Assembly (NCBI RefSeq): GCF_018128905.1
Contig: NZ_CP063808.1
Coordinates: 7,316,001-7,380,000 of the forward strand
Source: Streptomyces sp. A2-16
Lineage (GTDB): Bacteria > Actinomycetota > Actinomycetes > Streptomycetales > Streptomycetaceae
Direction of reading: 5' to 3'
DNA: 64,000 bases
The notes beneath the pieces are model-generated. The model had not been told where the DNA came from. It did not search any database and was given only the letters and a program-made list of their open reading frames with translations. The position numbers were made by a program, and so were the translations under genes. Of the stretch, positions 35,398 through 42,853 are shown piece after piece (position 1 is the first letter of the stretch; every line of letters begins with the position of its first letter).

Positions 35398-35843
35398 GGA
35401 GCGGGCCCGGCGGCCAGGTGCTGACCCTGGACACGCTGGTCCGCCTCGGACGCGAGCTGCGCGCACCGGGGACGTCCGGAACGCCGCACAGGCTGGTCGT
35501 ACCGGAGGGGATGACGGTGCCGCTGGGCTGCGACGCGGTGGGGGTGCCGGTGCCGCTGAGCCGGCAGCTGGTGTCCCGGCTGCCGAGGGTCGGGTGCGTG
35601 TACGCCGATGACACGCACTGGTGGTGGCTCGTGCCCGCCGACTCCGACTACGCGCTCGAGTGGCCGGCGCCCGCCCAGTACGCCACCGGGGCGGTTGTTC
35701 CGGACGCCCCGGTGGTGCCGTCTCTCGTGCGCCGGCCGGAGGGGACGTTGCCCTACACACCGCCGATACCGCTGTACCTGGCGTTGTGCCGGCTGACGGG
35801 GACCACCCCCAACTGGTCGCGGCCGGTCAGCTCCGCCGGTTAG
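35388..35843 (+). CDS. Conserved hypothetical protein coupled to the HATPase gene
   Basis: A 151-residue soluble protein that I do not recognise. Its ATG overlaps the HATPase stop by 10 bp, so it is surely translated with it. Features: hydrophobic core HRLVVPEGMTVPLGCDAVGVPV, then VGCVYADDTHWWWLVPADSDYAL with three consecutive Trp, and a Pro-rich end (LPYTPPIPLYLALCRLTG). No cysteine pair, membrane helix or catalytic signature. In similar Streptomyces clusters small proteins follow the anti-sigma-like ATPase, which suggests a partner role. Function not assigned. Confidence 0.75.
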   Translation: MGVRSGPGGQVLTLDTLVRLGRELRAPGTSGTPHRLVVPEGMTVPLGCDAVGVPVPLSRQLVSRLPRVGCVYADDTHWWWLVPADSDYALEWPAPAQYATGAVVPDAPVVPSLVRRPEGTLPYTPPIPLYLALCRLTGTTPNWSRPVSSAG

Positions 35844-35853
35844 GCCGTCCTCG

Positions 35854-35880
35854 GGGTGCGGCCGCAGGGGGGCCGCACCC
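35854..35880 (+). terminator. Terminator after the HATPase operon
   Basis: GGGTGCGGCC (35854-35863), a 7-nt loop, then GGCCGCACCC (35871-35880), 11 bp after the stop of the 151-residue gene. Confidence 0.85.
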
Positions 35881-36049
35881 GTCCGCGCGGCGGAGCCGTG
35901 CGGCGAGGCAGCTCCGCGCCCCTGAGTGGATCACCGCTCCGGCGCTCGGAAGCGTGCGCCCGCGCGCACTGTGAAACTCGCTCTGCGCCCTCCCTCCCCA
36001 CTGCCGGCCCCGCCATAGTTGCCCCGTCCACGATCGGGGGAGGTCAACG

Positions 36050-37993
36050 GTGGGGAAACAGGGCGACACGCGGCAACCCGGGGTCTCCGAGTCGGAGCAG
36101 CTGCTCTTCGGTGGGCCCCTGCGGTACGACATGGGGTGGAACTCCCATGCCGACGCGTTTCTGGAGCTGGGGTTCCGGGCCATGGTGGTGCGGCTGCCCG
36201 CTCTGCTGTCGGGCAGTTTCCGGCTGGCCTGGCAGGCCGATCCGCGGGCCGCGCGGACCGTGGTCGGTGCCGAGGTGGGGCGGGGGCTCGCGCAGGCCGT
36301 GAGTCTGCTCGCCGTCAACAGCGTGCTGGGGCGGCTGATCGGCGGGGGCGCGCTGGAGGACCGGCTGCGGGGAGCGGTGCCCGCGCTGGTGACGATGGCC
36401 GCCGTCATGCTCGTGGGAGCGCTGCTGCGGGCGGCGTCCACCTACGCCACCGGACGCCTCGAACCCAAGGTCGAGCGGGTGGCGACCGAGCGGTATCTGG
36501 AACGGGCGGCCACCGTCGAGCTCGCCGCGATCGAGGACCACGCCTTCCACAAGCTGCTGGACACCGCCCAGTACGGCGCTGCCTCGGCCCGCCGGATGAT
36601 CTCGTTCGCCACCCGCGTGGTGAACGCGATGATCTCGCTGATCGCGGCGGCCGGTGTGCTGACCGTGCTGCACCCGGCGCTGCTGCCGCTGCTGGTCACG
36701 ATGACGATCCCGAGCGCGTGGAGCGCGCTGACGATAGCGCGCCGCCGGTACGAGTCCTTCCACGCCTGGGTGCAGCACGCGCGCGCGGGGCGGCTGCTCG
36801 GCGCCCTGCTGATCGAGCCCGAGGCGGCACCCGAGATCCGCGTCCACGGGGTGGGGCCGTTCCTGCTCAGGCACTTTCGCGCGATGTCGGAGACGGCGGA
36901 GGCGGAGCAGGCCCGGCTGGCCGGGCTGGCCGCCCGGACGGGGCTGATCGCGGCGGCCTGGACGGGGATCGCGACGGCGGCGACGTACGCGACGCTGGGC
37001 GGGCTGCTGCTGGCCGGCGCGATGGCCCTGTCGGTGGCGGGTACGGCCGTGATCGCGATCCGTACCGGTTCGCAGAGCCTGGACACGCTGGTCGTCGAGG
37101 TGAACGCGCTGCACGAGGAGGCCCTCTTCGTCGGCGATCTCCAGCGGCTCTACGCGGAGGCGGCCGAGCGGGCGATCCCGGAGGGCGGGGTCGATCTGCC
37201 CGCCGAGCCGCGCGAGATCCGTTTCGAGCACGTCTCCTTCACCTACCAGGGTGATGCGGCCCGCCCGGCGCTCGACGACGTGACGCTCACGGTGCCGCTC
37301 GGCAGGATCGTCGCGCTGGTCGGGGAGAACGGCTCCGGCAAGACCACCCTGGTGAAGCTGCTCGCGGGGCTGTACGCCCCCGACCGGGGCCGGATCCTGT
37401 GGGACGACGTGGACACGGCGCACGCGGACCGGCAGCTGCTCGCCGAGCGGGTCGCGATGGTCGCCCAGGACTTCAAGCGGTGGCCGTTCACCGCCCGCGT
37501 CAATGTGGCGGTGGGCCGCTCCTCGGTGCCGCTCACCGACGAGCGGGTGTCCGGCGCGGTCGCGGAGGCCGGTGCCGGAGAGGTGCTGGCCGATCTGCCG
37601 CGCGGCCTGGACACCCTGCTGGCCCGCAACTTCAGCGGCGGGCACGAGCTGTCCGGAGGGCAGTGGCAGCGGCTCGGGATCGCCCGGGCCGCCTATCGGC
37701 GCGGCCGCATCCTGATCGTGGACGAGCCGACGGCCGCCCTGGACGCCCGGGCCGAGCTGGAGGTCTTCGAGAAGATCCGGGCCCTGGCCGGCACCGGTCA
37801 GACCGTCATCCTGATCACCCACCGGCTGGCGTCCGTGCGCCACGCGGATCTGGTGCATGTGCTGGAGCAGGGCCGGCTCGTGGAGTCGGGAACGCCCGAC
37901 GAGCTCCTGGCCTCCGGAGGTGTCTACGCGGAGCTGTACGCGCTCCAGGCCGAGCAGTTCACGGCGAAGGTGCCCGCCAAGGAGGCGGGCTGA
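36050..37993 (+). CDS. ABC transporter ATP-binding/permease protein (exporter type)
   Basis: A 647-residue fused half-transporter. The N-terminal ~340 residues hold the membrane domain (MAAVMLVGALLRAASTYAT, then MISLIAAAGVLTVLHPALLPLLV and GLIAAAWTGIATAATYATLGGLLLAGAM). The C-terminal ATPase is complete: Walker A LVGENGSGKTTLVKLL (about 423-438), Q-loop VAQDFKRWPF, signature LSGGQWQRLGIARA (about 536-549), Walker B ILIVDEPTAALDARAE and switch His ITHRLAS. An N-terminal 60-residue cytosolic segment precedes the membrane part. GTG has GGGGAGG 6-7 nt upstream. No partner half-transporter is adjacent, so a homodimer is likely. The substrate cannot be inferred; lipids, peptides or natural products are typical. 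Confidence 0.92.
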   Translation: MGKQGDTRQPGVSESEQLLFGGPLRYDMGWNSHADAFLELGFRAMVVRLPALLSGSFRLAWQADPRAARTVVGAEVGRGLAQAVSLLAVNSVLGRLIGGGALEDRLRGAVPALVTMAAVMLVGALLRAASTYATGRLEPKVERVATERYLERAATVELAAIEDHAFHKLLDTAQYGAASARRMISFATRVVNAMISLIAAAGVLTVLHPALLPLLVTMTIPSAWSALTIARRRYESFHAWVQHARAGRLLGALLIEPEAAPEIRVHGVGPFLLRHFRAMSETAEAEQARLAGLAARTGLIAAAWTGIATAATYATLGGLLLAGAMALSVAGTAVIAIRTGSQSLDTLVVEVNALHEEALFVGDLQRLYAEAAERAIPEGGVDLPAEPREIRFEHVSFTYQGDAARPALDDVTLTVPLGRIVALVGENGSGKTTLVKLLAGLYAPDRGRILWDDVDTAHADRQLLAERVAMVAQDFKRWPFTARVNVAVGRSSVPLTDERVSGAVAEAGAGEVLADLPRGLDTLLARNFSGGHELSGGQWQRLGIARAAYRRGRILIVDEPTAALDARAELEVFEKIRALAGTGQTVILITHRLASVRHADLVHVLEQGRLVESGTPDELLASGGVYAELYALQAEQFTAKVPAKEAG

Positions 37994-37995
37994 CC

Positions 37996-38184
37996 TCACG
38001 CGACGGCGTCGACGGCTGCCTCTCCACTGCGGACGATCACCAGGAACGTGTCCGTCGCAAGGTCCATGACGACCTCCGCCGGCAGTCCTTCAAGACGCCT
38101 CGCCTGCGCGAACTCCTCCGCCGGCCACGATCCTCGCGGCCCGCCAGCGGGAAAGCGTTCGAGCACTGTTCGCCCGTTCACCAC
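37996..38184 (-). CDS. Small hypothetical protein (62 aa)
   Basis: A 62-residue protein from a GTG with GGAGG 6 nt upstream, an excellent ribosome binding site that supports a real gene. It has a basic N-terminal half (VNGRTVLERFPAGGPRG) and a C-terminal amphipathic strand-like part (EVVMDLATDTFLVIVRSGE). I do not recognise a family. It ends 2 bp from the stop of the convergent ABC gene. The upstream gap (38185-38353) contains an inverted repeat GTGCTC...GAGCAC and no other gene. Confidence 0.65.
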   Translation of the reverse strand: MVNGRTVLERFPAGGPRGSWPAEEFAQARRLEGLPAEVVMDLATDTFLVIVRSGEAAVDAVA

Positions 38185-38353
38185 CCTGCACCTCCAGAAA
38201 GCGTGTGCTCACCCGTAGGAGCACTTGTAGGAGTTAACGCCTTCCGGGGGCCGAAAGCCTCGGTGAGTTGCCGGACTGAGACGTAGTTGACACGCCTTCA
38301 GCGCGAAGCGTGAAAGTTCGATTACTCAACGGTCACTTCGGTCGCTCTATGTG

Positions 38354-39043
38354 TCAGTCCTCGTACTCATCGTGATACCGAATGCGCACGCTGCCGGCGG
38401 GCGCCCCCAGAGCGGACGCGCGCCCCTTGGGTTCCTCCCACTCCTCCTGGCGGCCCAGCGCGGTGAGATCGAGGAAGCTGGTGGTCGAACCGAGTCCGTC
38501 GAGACCGCGCTCATAGGTCGAGTAGGTGTGGAAGACCCGGTCGCGGTCGCGCAGGAAGCAGCTGATGCCGGGCCGCTCCGTCCACTCCCCCTCGTGTTCC
38601 AGGGTGACCTCGAAGTCGCGGTTGAAGTCGTCGCCGTACGACGAGTACCAGGGCACGGTCCATCCCATCCGTGCCTTGAACGGCAGGATCTTCGTGTACG
38701 GCGCTCTCGACACGGCCGCGAAGGTCGTCCCCCGTGCCTTCAGATGCGCCAGGTGCCCGATCTGGTCCAGGAAGGCGGAGCAGCTGCGGCAGCCCGCGTC
38801 CCACTCCGGCGCGAACATGAAGTGGTAGACGACGAGCTGGCCGCGCCCCTCGAAGAGGTCGAGGAGGCCGGCCTTGCCGTCGCCGCCCTCGAAGACGTAC
38901 TTCTCCTCGATCTCGACCATGGGCAGTCTGCGCCGCTCGGCGTTGAGGGCGTCCCGCGCACGCGTGGCCGCCTTCTCCCTGACCAGCAGCTCCTCGCGCG
39001 CCGCGCGCCACTCGTCCCGCGAGACGATCTCCGGAAGCGCCAT
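38354..39043 (-). CDS. DUF899 family thioredoxin-like protein
   Basis: A 229-residue thioredoxin-fold protein of the DUF899 family. Marks: EEKYVFEGGDGKAGLLDLFEG, YHFMFAPEWDAGCRSCSAFLD (about residues 72-92, with a Cys-x-x-Cys), RGTTFAAVSRAPYTKI and GWTVPWYSSYGDDFNRDF (about 126-143). The end VFHTYSTYERGLDGLGSTTSFLDLTA is strongly conserved. Members are common in actinobacteria and proteobacteria but the reaction is unknown; the CxxC suggests thiol chemistry. ATG preceded by AGGAGG, 7 nt away. It sits 102 bp downstream of the P450 gene on the same strand. Confidence 0.9.
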   Translation of the reverse strand: MALPEIVSRDEWRAAREELLVREKAATRARDALNAERRRLPMVEIEEKYVFEGGDGKAGLLDLFEGRGQLVVYHFMFAPEWDAGCRSCSAFLDQIGHLAHLKARGTTFAAVSRAPYTKILPFKARMGWTVPWYSSYGDDFNRDFEVTLEHEGEWTERPGISCFLRDRDRVFHTYSTYERGLDGLGSTTSFLDLTALGRQEEWEEPKGRASALGAPAGSVRIRYHDEYED

Positions 39044-39145
39044 GGGGTCCCTCCTGTGCGACGGTCCGTTCGGGGTGGTGACCGTGGGGAGGGGCGGAAC
39101 TCATCGCTGTCGCGAGAAGATTCCGGGACGGGTTTTCCGGTCGAC

Positions 39146-40315
39146 TCAGTACGACACCTGGAGCGCGAGCAGGCCGCGGGCGCGCAGGGAGTTGCGCCAC
39201 CTCGGGGTGGGCTCGGCGAGCGCGAGGTCCGGGAACCGTTCCAGCAGCGCGGCCAGGGCGATCTCGGTCTCGGCACGGGCCAGCGGGGCGCCGAGGCAGT
39301 AGTGGATGCCGTGGCCGAGAGCGAGGTGACCGGAGGCGTCGCGGGCGAGGTCGAGGCGGTCGGGGTCGGGAAAGCGGTCGGGGTCGCGGTTGGCGGCGGA
39401 CGGGGAGACCCAGACGGTCTCGCCCGCGGGGACGGTGACCCCGCCGATGGTGATGTCCTCGACGGGAAAGCGGCGGATGGCCAGCAGGGCAGGGCCCTCG
39501 TAGCGGAGGAACTCCTCGGTGGCCGCGGGCAGCAGGTCCGGGTCCTTGCGCAGGGCGGCGAGCTGGTCGGGGTGCTGGAACAGTGCGAGCACCGCGTTCC
39601 CGATCAGCTGCACGGTGTTCTCGTACCCGGCGAAGAGGATGAGGAAGGCCAGCGACATCAGCTCGTCCTCGGTGAGCCGGTCGCCCTCGTCGCGGACGGC
39701 GATCAGGTCGGAGAGCAGGTCGTCGGCGGGGGCACGGCGCTTGTCGGCGAGCAGCCGGGTGAAGAAGCCCAGCATCGCGACGACGGCTTCCTTGGCGGCG
39801 TTCGGCCCCGCCGTGGGGTCGGGTGCGACGAGGGTGTCGGTCCACACCCGGAAGTCGAGCCGGTGCTCGTCGGGGATGCCGAGCAGGTCGCAGATGACCG
39901 TGATCGGGAGGGGCGCGGCGTAGGAGGCGATGAGGTCGGTGGTGCCGTGGTCGCCGAGCGCGTCGAGGAGCCCGTCGGCGGTGCGCCGGATCGGCTCACG
40001 CAGCCGCTCGATCCGGCGCGGTGTGAAGGCCCGGCCCACCAGCCGTCGGATCCTGCTGTGATCGGGCGGATCCATGTTGAGCAGGTTGGCGTCGAGCGCC
40101 GGTGGCAGCGAGAACCCCTTGTAGGTCCCCGCCGTGGCATGCGTCTTGTCCAGCGACAACCGAGGATCCGCGAGCGCCGCCCGCACGTCCTCGTACCGCG
40201 TGACGATCCAGGCGGGCGTCCCGTCGGGGCCGGGGATCCGATGCACCGGCGCGGTGTCGCGCAGACGCCGGTACACGTCGTAGGGGTGGTCGAGGAGGCC
40301 GTCGGCGGGATCCAT
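39146..40315 (-). CDS. Cytochrome P450
   Basis: A 389-residue soluble bacterial P450 (CYP105/107-like size). Marks: I-helix FLILFAGYENTVQLIGNA (about 224-241), ExxR region EEFLRYEGP, and the heme loop HLALGHGIHYCLGAPLARAE (about 329-348) with the Cys thiolate ligand. Two positions are unusual: the I-helix has Glu-Asn where Glu/Asp-Thr is common, and the heme loop starts Leu-Gly rather than Phe-Gly. No ferredoxin gene adjoins. TAGGCT ends 7 nt before the ATG and there is no ribosome binding site, so a leaderless mRNA is predicted. Substrate unknown. Confidence 0.94.
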   Translation of the reverse strand: MDPADGLLDHPYDVYRRLRDTAPVHRIPGPDGTPAWIVTRYEDVRAALADPRLSLDKTHATAGTYKGFSLPPALDANLLNMDPPDHSRIRRLVGRAFTPRRIERLREPIRRTADGLLDALGDHGTTDLIASYAAPLPITVICDLLGIPDEHRLDFRVWTDTLVAPDPTAGPNAAKEAVVAMLGFFTRLLADKRRAPADDLLSDLIAVRDEGDRLTEDELMSLAFLILFAGYENTVQLIGNAVLALFQHPDQLAALRKDPDLLPAATEEFLRYEGPALLAIRRFPVEDITIGGVTVPAGETVWVSPSAANRDPDRFPDPDRLDLARDASGHLALGHGIHYCLGAPLARAETEIALAALLERFPDLALAEPTPRWRNSLRARGLLALQVSY

Positions 40316-40380
40316 GGACGTCAGCCTAGCGGCGCCGAGATCACGGACTGCCGGACTCGCTGTCCCCGCGGGCGAGTTGA

Positions 40381-41733
40381 TCAGGTGTCGTAGTCCTGGA
40401 TCCGCCTGCCGTGGCTCCGGTCGAGGAGCGCGGGCAGGCGCTTGCTCAACTCCCCTGCCACTGAGGGGACATCGATGGTCAGCAGCTCGCGGTCGCGCAT
40501 CAGGACGCGGCCGTCGACGATCGTGGTGCGGACGTCGGAGGAGCGTGCGCTGTGGACGAGGGTCGCGGCGAGGTCGTGCACGGGCTGGGTGTGCGGGCCG
40601 GTGAGGTCGACCAGGATGATGTCGGCACGGCGGCCCGGCGCGATGCTGCCGACCTCGTCACCGAGTCCGACCGCACGGGCGCTCTGCAGGCTTGCGTGGT
40701 GCAGTGCCTGACGGGACGTCAGCCAGCGGGGGTCGCCGGTGGTGGACTTCTGGATCAGCGCGGTGAGCGCCATCGACTCCCATACGTCCAGGGAGTTGTT
40801 GGAGGCCGCGCCGTCCGTGGCGAGTCCGACGGGGATGCCGAGTTCGTGCAGGGCGCGGACGGGCGTGGTGGTGGGCCAGGCGAACTTGAGGTAGCCGCGC
40901 GGGGCGGTCGCGACGGCCGTACGGCCTTCGGCACTCGCGAGGAGGGGCAGGTCGCGGTCGAGGATGCCGCTGCCGTGCGCGATCAGGACGTCCGTGTCGA
41001 GGATCCCGGTGCGCCGCAGCACCTCGATGGGCGTGACACCGTGCCGGGCGAGGCTGGTCTCGGCCTGGTCGCGGTTCTCGGAGGCGTGGAGGTGGACGGA
41101 CAGGCCGTGCTCCCGGGCGAGCGAGGCGGTCGCGGCGAGGTCGGCCTCGTCCACGGTGTAGGGCGCGTGCGGGGCGAGGGCCGTGGTGATGCGGCCTCCG
41201 GCGCCGCCGCGGTGCCGTAGCGCGAACTCCAGGGATTTCTCCCGCCCTTGGGGTCCCTGCGAGGAGAAGTAGGCCTGCCCGAGGTACGCCCGGATCCCGC
41301 ACTCCTCGACGACCGCGGCGACGGCGTCCATCGAGAAGTAGTGGTCGGCGAAGCAGGTGACACCGCCCCGGATCATCTCGGCGCAGGCCAGCCGCGCCCC
41401 CAACTCCACGTCTCTCTCGGTGAGGTTGGACTCGATCGGCCAGACGACGTCGTTGAACCACTCCTCGGTCGGCAGGTCCTCCGCGACGCCGCGCAGGGCG
41501 ACCATGGGCGCGTGGGTGTGGCAGTTGACGAGCCCGGGAAGGGCGATCTGCCCCCGCGCGTCGATGCGCTCCGCGGCGGGCAGTTCCTCGGCCCGCGCGC
41601 TGCTGGTCACCGACTCGACGACACCGTCCCGTACGACGATCGCGGCGTCCCGCGCGAACCCGACCCGCTCTTGATCGTCGTGCGTGAGCACCGTGCACCG
41701 AGAGATGATGAGACCTGCGGGAGAAGGCGTCAT
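40381..41733 (-). CDS. Amidohydrolase (8-oxoguanine deaminase / MTA-SAH deaminase-like)
   Basis: A 450-residue metal-dependent deaminase of the amidohydrolase superfamily, subgroup of chlorohydrolases and S-adenosylhomocysteine/8-oxoguanine deaminases. Metal motif LPGLVNCHTHAPMVALRG (about residues 60-77), GVTCFADHYFSMDAV (about 118-132), HLHASENRDQ (about 203-212), LIAHGSGI (about 236-243) and the catalytic Asp in LATDGAASNNSLDVWE (about 282-297). The end GSIAPGRRADIILVDL is typical. No pathway neighbours define the base; purine or S-adenosyl-derived substrates are most likely. It is divergent from the EEP hydrolase gene, 136 bp away. Confidence 0.9.
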   Translation of the reverse strand: MTPSPAGLIISRCTVLTHDDQERVGFARDAAIVVRDGVVESVTSSARAEELPAAERIDARGQIALPGLVNCHTHAPMVALRGVAEDLPTEEWFNDVVWPIESNLTERDVELGARLACAEMIRGGVTCFADHYFSMDAVAAVVEECGIRAYLGQAYFSSQGPQGREKSLEFALRHRGGAGGRITTALAPHAPYTVDEADLAATASLAREHGLSVHLHASENRDQAETSLARHGVTPIEVLRRTGILDTDVLIAHGSGILDRDLPLLASAEGRTAVATAPRGYLKFAWPTTTPVRALHELGIPVGLATDGAASNNSLDVWESMALTALIQKSTTGDPRWLTSRQALHHASLQSARAVGLGDEVGSIAPGRRADIILVDLTGPHTQPVHDLAATLVHSARSSDVRTTIVDGRVLMRDRELLTIDVPSVAGELSKRLPALLDRSHGRRIQDYDT

Positions 41734-41869
41734 ACAGGCACCGTACGACGCGGTCGTGCCCTCGCAGTGCGTGAACCGCGCATCCCGTCGCCGCTCTGTC
41801 GCGGCGGCCCGGGCACGGGCACGCTGGCCTGACCACCGCCCGTCGTACGCCTTCCGGAAGGGGTCCGGC

Positions 41870-42850
41870 ATGCTCGTCGGCACCTGGAACCTAGAGAATC
41901 TGATGCTGCCGCGCAGCGGCGACGGCGCTCCGAGGACCGAGGCCGAGTACGAGGCGAAAGTGGAGGCCCTCGCCTCCGTGATCACCGCGCTCGACCCGGC
42001 GCTGCTGGGAGTGCAGGAGGTCAAACAGGAGGAGACGCTCGCCGACCTGGCCAAGGCCACGGGCGGGCAGTGGCACATCGCGCTCTCCCGGCACGCCGAC
42101 CGCAGGGGCATCCGGGTCGGCTTCCTCAGCCGCACCCCGCTGCGGATACGGCGGGACACCCATGTGTTCGCGGACCTGCTGCGGCCCGTGCAGGGTGACG
42201 ACGGCACCGAGCCGGACGCGCACGACCGGGAGACCAGCCGCGGCTTCCTCGCGGTGGAGACCGACACCGCGGACGGGGTGCTCCAGGTGGCCGTCGCCCA
42301 TCTCAAGTCGAAGCTGCTGTCGTATCCGGCGGCCGAGGGCAAGAGCCGCTTCCAGCCGCACGACGAGGCCGAACGGGCCCGCTTCGGCGCCTACGCCCTC
42401 TACCGGCGCGCGGCCGAGGCGGCGACCCTGCGCGCCCTCGCGGACTTCCTGCTCGAAGGCGCCGGAACGGAACGGGACGTCATCGTCCTCGGCGACATGA
42501 ACGACGTGGTGAACGCCGCCACCACCCAGATCCTGCTCGGCCCGCCCGGCTCCGAGCTCGACAAGCCGCGCGCGTTCCACAAGTCCGACCTGGGCGATCC
42601 GTTCCGGCTGTGGGACATCGCCCCGCGCATACCCGAGGAACGCCGCTTCTCCCGGGTCAGCTTCGGACGGGCGGAACTGATCGACCACGTCCTGGTGAGT
42701 CACCGTCTGGCCCGCCGCATCGCGGAGGCGGGGACGGGCCTGCCGGAGCAGCGGGACGACGCCCTCGAACTGCCGTCGGTGGAGGAGGACCCGAGGAAAC
42801 GGGTGGGGACGCCCGGCTCGGACCACGCACCGGTGTGGGTCCGGGTCTGA
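41870..42850 (+). CDS. Endonuclease/exonuclease/phosphatase (EEP) family protein
   Basis: A 326-residue metal-dependent phosphodiesterase-fold protein without signal peptide. EEP motifs: LVGTWNLENLMLP at the N-terminus, the metal ligand Glu in LGVQEVKQEETL (about 46-57), VAVAHLKSKLLSY (catalytic His near 145), IVLGDMNDVVNAAT (about 206-219) and GSDHAPVWVRV at the C-terminus with the final Asp-His. The intact set suggests real activity, but substrates of such proteins range from DNA to phospholipids and sugar phosphates. The downstream FUSC gene converges and ends 3 bp away. The start is supported by a GAAGGGG stretch 6-7 nt before the ATG. Confidence 0.9.
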   Translation: MLVGTWNLENLMLPRSGDGAPRTEAEYEAKVEALASVITALDPALLGVQEVKQEETLADLAKATGGQWHIALSRHADRRGIRVGFLSRTPLRIRRDTHVFADLLRPVQGDDGTEPDAHDRETSRGFLAVETDTADGVLQVAVAHLKSKLLSYPAAEGKSRFQPHDEAERARFGAYALYRRAAEAATLRALADFLLEGAGTERDVIVLGDMNDVVNAATTQILLGPPGSELDKPRAFHKSDLGDPFRLWDIAPRIPEERRFSRVSFGRAELIDHVLVSHRLARRIAEAGTGLPEQRDDALELPSVEEDPRKRVGTPGSDHAPVWVRV

Positions 42851-42853
42851 CTC

